Positions 1 through 6,046 of a stretch of DNA of 14,784 bases are shown in pieces (position 1 is the first letter of the stretch; every line of letters starts with the position of its first letter). The stretch spans positions 1-14,784 of the forward strand of contig JAAFHS010000015.1 in assembly GCA_013298485.1 (NCBI GenBank), given 5' to 3'. The notes below the pieces were generated by a model that had not been told where the DNA came from, did no database searches, and saw nothing but the letters and a program-made list of their open reading frames with translations. The stretch is from Rhodobacterales bacterium (lineage in GTDB: Bacteria; Pseudomonadota; Alphaproteobacteria; Rhodobacterales; Rhodobacteraceae). Position numbers and translations under genes: made by a program.

Positions 1-591
1 GTGGTTCTGGTCGCCACGGGCCGCAAACCCTACACTGCAGGCCTCGGCCTTGATGCACTCGGGGTAGAGCTCAGCCCGCGTGGCCAGATCAAGACAGACG
101 CGCATTATGCGACCAATATCAACGGGATATACGCCATCGGCGATGCCATCGCAGGCCCGATGCTGGCGCATAAGGCCGAGGATGAGGGCATCGCCGTGGC
201 CGAGATTCTGTCGGGCAAGCACGGTCACGTGAATTACGGCGTCATCCCCGGCGTGATCTACACCACGCCAGAGGTCGCGAATGTGGGGGTGACGGAGGAG
301 CAGCTGAAAGAGGCAGGCCGCGCCTACAAGGTCGGGAAATTCAGCTTCATGGGCAATGGCCGCGCCAAGGCGGTGTTTCAGGGCGAAGGGTTCGTCAAGA
401 TCCTCGCCGATGCCACAACCGACCGCATCCTTGGCGCGCATATCATCGGGCCGATGGCGGGCGATCTGATCCACGAGGTCTGCGTGGCGATGGAATTCGG
501 GGCATCCGCACAGCCGTGCGGGAGGCGGCGCTGGCCTGCGGTGACGGGGCGATTCACGCATAGGCTGCAATTGTTCCTGATTTCGCCCTAA
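1..591 (+). pseudogene. lpdA: Dihydrolipoyl dehydrogenase (E3), 5' end outside window, 3' end broken by a deletion/frameshift
   Basis: This is the C-terminal part of an FAD-dependent dihydrolipoyl dehydrogenase, the E3 subunit that reoxidises lipoyl groups of 2-oxoacid dehydrogenase complexes. Visible family landmarks are ATGRKP, the FAD-binding segment INGIYAIGDAI (about residues 40-50), MLAHKAEDEG, the dimer-interface segment beginning VIPGVIYTTPEVANVG, and GPMAGDLIHEVCVAMEFGASAQ. After codon 511-513 the frame changes. The normal C-terminal end AVREAALACGDGAIHA followed by TAG is present at 513-563 but in the third frame, so the reading frame instead runs through unrelated residues to a stop at 589-591. 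The stretch expected between SAQ and AVREA, which contains the catalytic HxHPTxxE motif, is absent (about 43 nt, estimated from family knowledge). The gene is either a real pseudogene or carries an assembly error. The identity is secure. Confidence 0.85.
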
Positions 592-648
592 TCCCGCCAA
601 AAAACGATGGCCCGTTGTGAATTAGCATAATCGGGACAGGTGACTTTG

Positions 649-1485
649 ATGTTGAAAACAGTGATGGGCGCGGCCCTTGCAATAGGCATGATCTGCCTTG
701 GGACAATGGCCGCGGCACGCGGCGGCGGCGGCAGTGCCGAATTCATGGATTTCGTGGCCGACACCACGATCCCGCCCGCTGAAACGGGTGGCACGCAGGT
801 ATCGCTGTGCCATCTGGTCAAGAAATACACGGCCATCGGCATCCCGCTGTTTTACGAATCCGAAGGTTATGTTCTGGCCGAAAACCGCTGCATGACGGAA
901 AGCTACTATTCCTTCACAGCCGAAGAATTCACGCTGGCCCAATCGCTCGGCATGATCCCGACCGACATTCCGGCGGCCCCGTCCATCAGCCTTGCCCGTC
1001 GCATTCCTACGGTCATCCTTGGCCTGTTCGTTCTTGCGCTGATCGGTGCCGCCATCAATCAGGCCCGCCGCAAAAAGGCGCGTCTGGCCGAAATGGGCAA
1101 CGTGCACCCCTTCGCCCAGCGCATGCTGGAGGTGCTGTGCCATGCCGCCAAAAGTGACGGGGTGACCGATGCGCGCGAAGTGGCCACGATTGCCGCCATC
1201 GCGGGGCAACTGACGGGCACAGAGTTTGATGCCGCAAAGATCACGCGCATGATCACCCTCAGCGAAAAGTCCCTGCAACCGGCGCAATTCAAGAAATTCG
1301 CCAGGGACCTGACCGACGATCAGAAAGATGCCCTGATGCGCGGCGCACTGATGGTCCTGACCGCCGATGGCCAGGTCGGCAAGGACGAACAGAAATTCCT
1401 GAACGGCCTTGCAGGCGGACTTGCCGTGACGCAATCACGGTTCGACCAGATCATGGCCAGCATGCAGCGCCCGGCAACAGTCTAA
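649..1485 (+). CDS. Membrane-anchored TerB-domain protein
   Basis: The protein has 278 residues from ATG 649, preceded by AGGTGA at 638-643 with good spacing; an in-frame GTG at 640 is a weaker alternative. An N-terminal signal-like hydrophobic segment (residues 1-23) is followed by an extracytoplasmic region to about 118 with two Cys (54 and 81). A single transmembrane helix follows at about 119-137, then the positive stretch QARRKKAR, which predicts a cytoplasmic C-terminus. Residues 150-275 resemble the TerB/DjlA helical fold with its two acidic motifs, KSDGVTDARE (168-177) and TADGQVGKDE (238-247), which bind metal in TerB. TerB homologues are linked to tellurite resistance and stress signalling, but no ter genes are nearby, so the role is unknown. 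It ends convergently with the GntR gene, overlapping it by 4 bp. A CATAAT at 626-631 may be its -10, but no good -35 is seen. Confidence 0.75.
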   Translation: MLKTVMGAALAIGMICLGTMAAARGGGGSAEFMDFVADTTIPPAETGGTQVSLCHLVKKYTAIGIPLFYESEGYVLAENRCMTESYYSFTAEEFTLAQSLGMIPTDIPAAPSISLARRIPTVILGLFVLALIGAAINQARRKKARLAEMGNVHPFAQRMLEVLCHAAKSDGVTDAREVATIAAIAGQLTGTEFDAAKITRMITLSEKSLQPAQFKKFARDLTDDQKDALMRGALMVLTADGQVGKDEQKFLNGLAGGLAVTQSRFDQIMASMQRPATV

Positions 1486-2159
1486 GCCGTCAGGTGCCGC
1501 AACCCCTGCGTCACATCCGTCCGGATCGCAAGCCGCAGGCCCGGCTCATCGCCCGCCCGCAGCGCCGCCAGGATCATGCGGTGATGCTGCGGCGGCTCAT
1601 TCCGGCGCAGCCGTGAATACAAGGCCCGCATCGTCGGGCCCAGTTGCAGCCAGACCGTCTCGCACATCGCCAGCATCGCAGGCGCCTGCGCGCGCAGATA
1701 CAGCGTGCGGTGAAATTCCAGATTGGTGCGCACATAACCCACCGCATCCTGCTTTGCCACTGCCTCGGCATTCAGGGCATTGATTGCCGCCAGCCTGTCG
1801 ATCAACGCAAAATGCGCCCGTGGCAGCGCACGGCTCGCCAACTCCGGCTCCAGCAGCGCGCGGATCGCGGCCAGCTCCTCGATCCGTTCCGGCGTCAGGG
1901 CCGGGGTCGAGATGCGCCCCGACGATGACAGGGTGAACGCCCCCTCCGCCACCAGCCGCCGCACCGCCTCACGCGCAGGCGTCATCGACACGTCAAAGCT
2001 TTTCGCGATCCCCCGCAGCGTCAGGGCCTGCCCCGGCGCCAGTTCACCATGCATCACCTGCTGGCGCAGGCTGCGGTACAGGCGTTCATGCGCATGGGCA
2101 TTCGGATCGGTCAGGCGGGGCATCAGCATGGCCGCCAGCCAAACCCGCAAGTGCCGCAC
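1482..2159 (-). CDS. GntR-family transcriptional regulator, FCD subfamily
   Basis: This is a one-component DNA-binding regulator. The N-terminal winged helix-turn-helix covers about residues 24-82 (HERLYRSLRQQVMHGELAPG, then RGIAKSFDVSMTPAREAVRRLVAEG). The all-helical FCD effector domain covers about 90-220, with the typical EFHRTLY and HHRMILAALRAGD segments whose His residues usually bind a metal. FCD regulators generally respond to small carboxylates or sugar acids; the ligand here cannot be read. The GTG start at 2159 (225 aa) lies 3 bp after the upstream metallopeptidase stop and has GGGG at suitable spacing. ATG at 2129 or 2123 would also keep the whole HTH. It is transcribed with the YgjP-type gene, and its 3' end overlaps the TerB-protein gene by 4 bp. 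Confidence 0.85.
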   Translation of the reverse strand: MRHLRVWLAAMLMPRLTDPNAHAHERLYRSLRQQVMHGELAPGQALTLRGIAKSFDVSMTPAREAVRRLVAEGAFTLSSSGRISTPALTPERIEELAAIRALLEPELASRALPRAHFALIDRLAAINALNAEAVAKQDAVGYVRTNLEFHRTLYLRAQAPAMLAMCETVWLQLGPTMRALYSRLRRNEPPQHHRMILAALRAGDEPGLRLAIRTDVTQGLRHLTA

Positions 2160-2162
2160 ACG

Positions 2163-2849
2163 TCAATCCCCGAAGCGGTAGCCCTGCAAAACCGCCCCCT
2201 GCCCGCGCAGCCAATCGCGCTGCATCTTCCAGTCCGGTCGCAGCCGCGCCACCACCGCCCAGAACGCCGGTGCGTGGTTCATTTCCACCAGATGCGCCAC
2301 CTCATGTGCCGCCACATAATCCAGCACATCCGGCGGTGCCATCGCCAGCCGCCAGGAATACATCAACCCCCCGTCCGCCGTGCACGATCCCCAGCGCGAC
2401 CGCGGATCGCGCAGGCTGATGCCGCTGAACGCCCGGCCCACCTGCCCTGCATACCGGTCCGACGCCGCCGCCAGCCGCTCGCGCGCCAGCGTCTTCAGAA
2501 ACGCCCCCACGCGCACCCCTGCCCGCGCCGCATCCCCTGGCACCATCAGCAGATCACCGTCCATGCGCACCACGCGCCCCGCACCTGGCACCACCGTCAC
2601 CAGTCGCCCTTCGATTGGCACCTGCGTGCCGATGCCCACCACCGCCCCCGGCGGCAGCGCGGCCAGCGCAGTCCTGACCCAGCCCTCCTGCCCCCGCACG
2701 AAATCCATCGCCTCCGCCTCGCGCGCACGCGGCGGCAGGGTCAGCGTCACGCGCCCGTCCACCCGGCTGATGCGCAGCGAAAACCGCCTGCTGCGTGCCG
2801 ACCGCCGCAGCGTAATCTCGATCGGCGGCATTCCCGGCAAAACCGGCAT
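2163..2849 (-). CDS. YgjP/M48-type zinc metallopeptidase (DUF45, SprT-like)
   Basis: This is a predicted cytoplasmic zinc-dependent peptidase of the YgjP (DUF45) family; the physiological substrate is not established for the family. The protein has 228 residues from ATG 2849, chosen because AAGGGGG sits about 6 nt upstream; ATG at 2885 would add 12 residues but has only a poor ribosome site. The N-terminal domain is beta-rich (ITLRRSARSRRFSLRIS). The C-terminal half carries the family signature: SRWGSC (151-156), then HEVAH (182-186) supplying two zinc ligands and the catalytic Glu, and NHAPAFW (191-197) supplying the third His. No signal peptide or membrane segment is present. It is followed immediately by the GntR gene, probably in one transcript, and is divergent from the FYDLN gene. 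Confidence 0.88.
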   Translation of the reverse strand: MPVLPGMPPIEITLRRSARSRRFSLRISRVDGRVTLTLPPRAREAEAMDFVRGQEGWVRTALAALPPGAVVGIGTQVPIEGRLVTVVPGAGRVVRMDGDLLMVPGDAARAGVRVGAFLKTLARERLAAASDRYAGQVGRAFSGISLRDPRSRWGSCTADGGLMYSWRLAMAPPDVLDYVAAHEVAHLVEMNHAPAFWAVVARLRPDWKMQRDWLRGQGAVLQGYRFGD

Positions 2850-2915
2850 CACATCCCCCTTGACGAAGCCCTCGCCCCTCGCCATTTACCCGGTTCGCCG
2901 CGCAGGCAAAAGCCT

Positions 2916-2944
2916 TTGACACGGCACCCGACTTCTGGCAATCG
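2916..2944 (+). promoter_or_regulatory. Probable promoter for the FYDLN_acid gene
   Basis: A perfect TTGACA (-35) lies at 2916-2921. With a 17-nt spacer the -10 position is 2939-2944 (CAATCG), a weak match. It points towards the FYDLN gene, whose ATG is about 40 nt further on. The -35 is seen directly; promoter activity is inferred. Confidence 0.45.
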
Positions 2945-2983
2945 GACGCCTTGTTTGATGCCGCATAACCCAAGGGGACATCC

Positions 2984-3316
2984 ATGCCACTGGCAGAATG
3001 GGGAACAAAACGCATTTGCCCGACCACCGGCAAGCGTTTTTATGACCTGAACCGCACACCGATCGTCAGCCCCTACACGGGTGAGGTCGTCGATATCGAA
3101 TCGGCCCGCCGCAAAATGGCCGCATCGGTCATCGCGCGCGTCGCACCTGAAAAAGACGAAGACGTGCTGGTCGACATCGAGGCAGATGATGATCTGCTGG
3201 AAACCGGCAGCACGGACGAGACCGAGATTGACGACGATCTGCTGGAAGACGACGCCGACGACAACGTGTCGCTGGACGAACTGGCCGATGTCGCGGGCGA
3301 CGAAGAAGAAGTCTGA
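2984..3316 (+). CDS. TIGR02300 / FYDLN_acid family protein
   Basis: This small acidic protein (110 aa) belongs to a family of unknown function found in alphaproteobacteria and named for its FYDLN motif, here at residues 19-23. The start at ATG 2984 is supported by AAGGGGA at 2972-2978. The N-terminal 35 residues (CPTTGKRFYDLNRTPIVSPYTG) correspond to the zinc-ribbon-like part of the family, but only Cys12 remains of the four Cys seen in other members. The C-terminal half from about residue 58 is strongly acidic, with DDDLLE twice (68-73 and 83-88) and a terminal GDEEEV, and is probably disordered. No signal peptide or membrane segment is seen. It stands alone between a metallopeptidase gene facing away and a tRNA gene. 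A partner-binding role for the acidic tail is only a guess. Confidence 0.9.
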   Translation: MPLAEWGTKRICPTTGKRFYDLNRTPIVSPYTGEVVDIESARRKMAASVIARVAPEKDEDVLVDIEADDDLLETGSTDETEIDDDLLEDDADDNVSLDELADVAGDEEEV

Positions 3317-3324
3317 CAGACCGC

Positions 3325-3359
3325 GCGGGGGCTTGCGTTTTTCGCTTGCACGCCCCCGC
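3325..3359 (+). terminator. GC-rich dyad after the FYDLN gene, overlapping the tRNA promoter
   Basis: GCGGGGGC at 3325-3332 is the exact reverse complement of GCCCCCGC at 3352-3359, separated by 19 nt that include five T and a small inner GCG/CGC repeat. It starts 8 nt after the FYDLN stop. There is no T-run after the stem, so it may be a weak terminator or a dyad within the tRNA promoter. Confidence 0.35.
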
Positions 3360-3372
3360 CCCTTCCCATAAT
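3346..3372 (+). promoter_or_regulatory. Promoter of the tRNA-Ala gene
   Basis: TTGCAC at 3346-3351 and CATAAT at 3367-3372 are 15 nt apart (16 if CTTGCA is taken as the -35) and lie about 40 nt before the tRNA. Transcription would start near 3379, leaving a short 5' leader. Both boxes are near consensus; the spacer is slightly short. Confidence 0.5.
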
Positions 3373-3411
3373 CAGCCGCATGTCGCGCAGCAATGCGCAG
3401 TGCGATCCGGC

Positions 3412-3487
<76 letters not shown>

Positions 3488-3511
3488 ACCGCCCTGAAGA
3501 CAGCACGAAAA

Positions 3512-3540
3512 CAGGCCGCCCCCCGGGCGGTTTTTGTTTT
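3512..3540 (+). terminator. Rho-independent terminator of tRNA-Ala
   Basis: A perfect 6-bp GC stem, CCGCCC (3516-3521) with GGGCGG (3525-3530), has a CCC loop and is followed by TTTTTGTTTT. The A-rich stretch just before the stem can also pair with the T-run. This is a textbook intrinsic terminator 28 nt after the tRNA. Confidence 0.88.
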
Positions 3541-3588
3541 GCCGGGGGTATGGAAATCTGGCCTTGATGCAAACTGCATGGGCGGTCA

Positions 3589-3606
3589 TTGTCATCAAAG
3601 TGTCAT
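3589..3606 (+). promoter_or_regulatory. Pho-box-like direct repeat
   Basis: Two 7-mers, TTGTCAT (3589-3595) and GTGTCAT (3600-3606), are separated by CAAA, giving the 11-bp period of a PhoB site (consensus CTGTCAT-N4-CTGTCAT). Each 7-mer matches at six of seven positions. A TAGGTT at 3615-3620 could act as the -10. The box lies at the 5' end of the acyltransferase frame, which leaves that gene's start unsettled. Regulation by PhoB is inference. Confidence 0.4.
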
Positions 3607-4281
3607 GTCTCTTGTAGGTTCATCCTGATCCCTGTTCTTGCCCGCCGCTTTGCCGCCAGTGCCACAGGCACCGCCATCGGGCTGTTTGCACGCGCAGTCA
3701 CCGCCGTGCAGGCCACCTGGGCCGGCTGCGCGCCCGAACCGCGCCAGCGCGTCTATTTCGCCAACCACACCAGCAACGGCGATTTCGTCCTGATCTGGAC
3801 GGTGCTGCCCCCCTTCATGCGCGACATGACCCGCCCCGTTGCCGCGCGCGAATACTGGCTGACCTCGCCCCTGCGCAGCTTCATCGGGCGCGATGTCTTT
3901 AACGCCGTCCTGATCGACCGCAGGCCCGAGGCGCGCACCGAAGACCCCGTGGCCCAGATGATCGCCGCCGCCGATACAGGCGCATCCCTGATCGTGTTCC
4001 CCGAAGGCCAGCGCAACATGACGACCGAAACCCTGCTGCCGTTCAAGACCGGCCTTTACCATTTCGCCCGCCAGCGCCCCGAGATTGATCTGGTCCCGGT
4101 CTGGATCGCCAACCTGAACCGCGTGATGCCCAAGGGCGAGGTGATCCCCATTCCTCTGATTTGCACCGTCACCTTCGGCACCCCTTTGCACGTGACCGAG
4201 GGCGAGGCGAAAGACGCCTTCCTTGCCCGGGCCGAGGCCGCCCTGCGCGCCACGGCCCCCGCCGAACGGGTGCCTGCATGA
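3589..4281 (+). CDS. 1-acyl-sn-glycerol-3-phosphate-type acyltransferase (PlsC/LPLAT family)
   Basis: The protein probably acylates a lysophospholipid such as lysophosphatidate at the inner membrane. The catalytic H-x4-D block is NHTSNGD (His60 and Asp65, counted from the TTG at 3589). The substrate-binding block is FPEGQR (137-142), followed by PFKTGLYHFA and VPVWI, in the usual PlsC order. The N-terminal 40 residues are a hydrophobic/basic segment that probably docks on the membrane. The start is uncertain: TTG 3589 is the longest option but falls in a Pho-box-like repeat, no ATG is in frame, and GTG 3706 would cut off the N-terminus found in homologues. An ATG at 3605 in the next frame stops after seven codons, so a small indel here is possible. 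The stop overlaps the next start (ATGA), indicating translational coupling with the cytidylyltransferase gene. Confidence 0.85.
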   Translation: MSSKCHVSCRFILIPVLARRFAASATGTAIGLFARAVTAVQATWAGCAPEPRQRVYFANHTSNGDFVLIWTVLPPFMRDMTRPVAAREYWLTSPLRSFIGRDVFNAVLIDRRPEARTEDPVAQMIAAADTGASLIVFPEGQRNMTTETLLPFKTGLYHFARQRPEIDLVPVWIANLNRVMPKGEVIPIPLICTVTFGTPLHVTEGEAKDAFLARAEAALRATAPAERVPA

Positions 4282-5222
4282 CCGCCATGCCAACCGATCT
4301 GTGGTTGCTGCTCCTGGGTCTGGGCGGCGTTCTGCTGGCCGCCAGTGGCATCGGCTATGCGCTGGCACAGACAAGGGGCGCGGATGATCCGGTCATCGAC
4401 AACCTGAATGCCCGCATCAATGCCTGGTGGGTCATGGTCATTCTGATGGGCCTCGCGCTGACTTTCGGCAAGGCCGGGGCCTCGGTGCTTTTCGCCTTCT
4501 GCTCTTTCGCCGCACTGCGGGAATTCGTCACCCTGACCGATACGCGCCGCGCCGACCACATGGCGCTGGTGGCCGCGTTTTTCGTGGTGATCCCGGTGCA
4601 ATACTGGCTTGTCTGGGCGGAATGGTACGGGTTCTATTCGATTTTCATCCCGGTCTACGCCTTCCTTCTGCTGCCGATCATCGTCACCCTGCGCGGCGAT
4701 ACCGGGCGTTTCCTCGCACGGGTCGCCGAATTGCAATGGGCGCTGATGGTCTGCGTCTTTTCCGTCAGCCATGTGCCTGCATTGCTGTCGCTGCAGATCC
4801 CCGGTTTTGAAGGGCGCAATGTGCTGTTGATCGCGTTTCTGGTCGTGGTCGTCCAGGGGTCTGATGTCTGCCAGTACATCTGGGGCAAGCTGCTGGGCCG
4901 CCACAAGATCGCACCCAACCTGTCGCCATCCAAGACATGGGAAGGCTTCATCGGCGGCGCGCTCAGCGCGATTGTCATCGGGGCCTCGCTCTCGTGGCTC
5001 ACCCCGTTCACGCCCCTGCAGGCGGGTGGCATGGCCCTGATCATCGTGCTGATGGGCTTTTTCGGCGGGCTGGTGATGAGTGCGATCAAACGTGATCGCG
5101 GGGTCAAGGACTGGGGCCAGATGATCGCAGGCCATGGCGGCTTTATCGATCGGCTGGATTCGGTGATCTTTTCCGCCCCGATCTTCTTTCACCTGACGCG
5201 CTATTTCTGGTCCACCGTATGA
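4278..5222 (+). CDS. Phosphatidate cytidylyltransferase, CdsA/YnbB-like
   Basis: This integral membrane enzyme is predicted to make CDP-diacylglycerol from phosphatidate and CTP. It has 314 residues from ATG 4278, which overlaps the acyltransferase stop as ATGA. There are about eight hydrophobic segments, including 8-29, 50-70, 97-115, 119-137, 182-194, 228-240 and 250-269. The CTP-transferase signature is complete: LSPSKTWEGFIGG (215-227), then KRDRGVKDWGQMIAGHGGFIDRLDS (271-295) with the conserved Asp and Lys residues. Overall it resembles E. coli YnbB (COG4589) more than housekeeping CdsA, and it is placed next to a YnbA-like gene as in E. coli. It therefore probably supplies CDP-diacylglycerol to the next gene's product. 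The stop again overlaps the next ATG. Confidence 0.9.
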   Translation: MTAMPTDLWLLLLGLGGVLLAASGIGYALAQTRGADDPVIDNLNARINAWWVMVILMGLALTFGKAGASVLFAFCSFAALREFVTLTDTRRADHMALVAAFFVVIPVQYWLVWAEWYGFYSIFIPVYAFLLLPIIVTLRGDTGRFLARVAELQWALMVCVFSVSHVPALLSLQIPGFEGRNVLLIAFLVVVVQGSDVCQYIWGKLLGRHKIAPNLSPSKTWEGFIGGALSAIVIGASLSWLTPFTPLQAGGMALIIVLMGFFGGLVMSAIKRDRGVKDWGQMIAGHGGFIDRLDSVIFSAPIFFHLTRYFWSTV

Positions 5223-5869
5223 CCGACCCTCAGACAGACAGGCGCCCGATTGCCACCCGCAACGCCGGATGGGCGCAGGCCGCAGCCCGGCGGCTGGCGG
5301 GCAGTGCCGTGACACCGAACCAGATTTCGATGGCCTCCATGTTCGCCGCATTGCTCGCCGGGGGGGCGTTCTGGGGGGCGGGGCATGTGGGGACCTGGGC
5401 CGGTGCCGCGCTCCTGATCCTCGCCGCAGCCTTCTGTCAGGCGCGGCTGATCTGCAATCTGCTGGATGGCATGGTCGCGATGGAGGGGGGCAGACGCGAA
5501 CCCTCCGGCCCGTTCTGGAACGAATTCCCCGACCGTGTCGCCGATATCCTGATCCTCTGTGGCGCAGGTCTGGGTCTCGGCAACCCCGCCCTCGGCTTTG
5601 CCGCCGCCGCCTTTGCGGTCTTCACCGCCTATGTCCGGGAACTGGGCCGCGCCACAGGCGCGCCGTCGGATTTCAGCGGCCCGATGGCCAAACCGCACCG
5701 CATGGCCGTGATGACCGGGGCTGCCCTGCTGGCCGTGATCGAGCCGTGGTTGCCCCTGACACCGGGCAGCATCCTGACTTGGGCGCTGTGGATCGTCACC
5801 CTCGGTGCCGCCCTCACCGTCCTACGCCGTGCCATCCGTTTGGTGGGCTGGCTGAACGCCAGGGGATGA
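5219..5869 (+). CDS. CDP-alcohol phosphatidyltransferase, YnbA-like variant
   Basis: This membrane protein of 216 residues is predicted to transfer a phosphatidyl group from CDP-diacylglycerol to an alcohol. The family motif D-x2-D-G-x2-A-R-x8-G-x3-D-x3-D appears here as N80-LL-D83-G84-MV-A87-M88-x8-G97-PFW-N101-EFP-D105. The first and third Asp are thus Asn and the Arg is Met, while D83, G84, A87, G97 and D105 are kept. From memory, E. coli YnbA has the same two Asn, so this seems a subfamily trait rather than decay. Hydrophobic segments follow at about 41-55, 60-78, 110-136, 163-176 and 183-203. KPHR (158-161) is a downstream conserved element. ATG 5219 overlaps the cytidylyltransferase stop, so all three lipid genes form one coupled unit. 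The acceptor alcohol cannot be predicted. Confidence 0.87.
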   Translation: MTDPQTDRRPIATRNAGWAQAAARRLAGSAVTPNQISMASMFAALLAGGAFWGAGHVGTWAGAALLILAAAFCQARLICNLLDGMVAMEGGRREPSGPFWNEFPDRVADILILCGAGLGLGNPALGFAAAAFAVFTAYVRELGRATGAPSDFSGPMAKPHRMAVMTGAALLAVIEPWLPLTPGSILTWALWIVTLGAALTVLRRAIRLVGWLNARG

Positions 5870-5871
5870 TA

Positions 5872-5925
5872 GGCAGTTCTGCCCATCCCGCATGACGCCC
5901 GTGGCGTAGGATGGGCAATTCTGCC
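5872..5925. repeat. REP-like palindrome / possible bidirectional terminator
   Basis: A 17-nt arm (5872-5888, GGCAGTTCTGCCCATCC) is an imperfect reverse complement of 5909-5925, with 14 of 17 positions matching. Inside, ACGCC (5895-5899) pairs with GGCGT (5903-5907). Each outer arm is itself a small palindrome (GGCAG-TT-CTGCC; GGGCA-ATTC-TGCCC). It lies 3 nt behind the CDP-alcohol transferase gene, between convergent genes, without a T-run. Its form resembles dispersed bacterial palindromic repeats, but only one copy is present in this window. Confidence 0.5.
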
Positions 5926-5940
5926 CGTCACCCCCCCCGT

Positions 5941-6044
5941 TAACACTCTTCACGCAATGTTTCAAAAGTATTAAAACACCCTGTGGATAACTTCCATTTT
6001 TCGTTGATTTTATTGAATAATGTCAGAAATTGACAGCCGTCAAT
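5941..6044. other. AT-rich convergent intergenic stretch with a perfect DnaA box
   Basis: This stretch is much richer in A/T than its surroundings. It contains TGTGGATAA at 5982-5990, the exact reverse complement of the DnaA-box consensus TTATCCACA, followed by T- and A-rich sequence. No second DnaA box or gene was recognised, so there is no case for a replication origin. It could be a DnaA-titrating or regulatory site, or chance. Confidence 0.4.
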
Positions 6045-6046
6045 TT
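6027..6046 (-). terminator. Hairpin at the end of ade
   Basis: AAATTGAC (6027-6034) and GTCAATTT (6039-6046) form a perfect 8-bp stem with a 4-nt loop AGCC, overlapping the adenine deaminase stop codon. On the minus strand it is followed by CTGACATTATT, a poor T-run, so it is a weak terminator candidate or a 3' protecting hairpin. Confidence 0.45.

Noticed and set aside
622..1434. 270-codon minus-strand open frame opposite the TerB-domain gene
   Set aside because: No ribosome site or domain; the opposite strand has a signal peptide, TM helix and both TerB motifs.
2049..3050. 333-codon plus-strand open frame over the GntR and metallopeptidase genes
   Set aside because: Arg/His/Pro-rich antisense artefact; it also runs over the FYDLN start region.
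4056..5351. 431-codon minus-strand open frame opposite the lipid genes
   Set aside because: Rich in Asp, His, Gln and Arg with no recognisable domain; the plus strand encodes three conserved overlapping genes.
5941..6044. Replication origin
   Set aside because: Only one DnaA box was found and no origin-linked genes are nearby.
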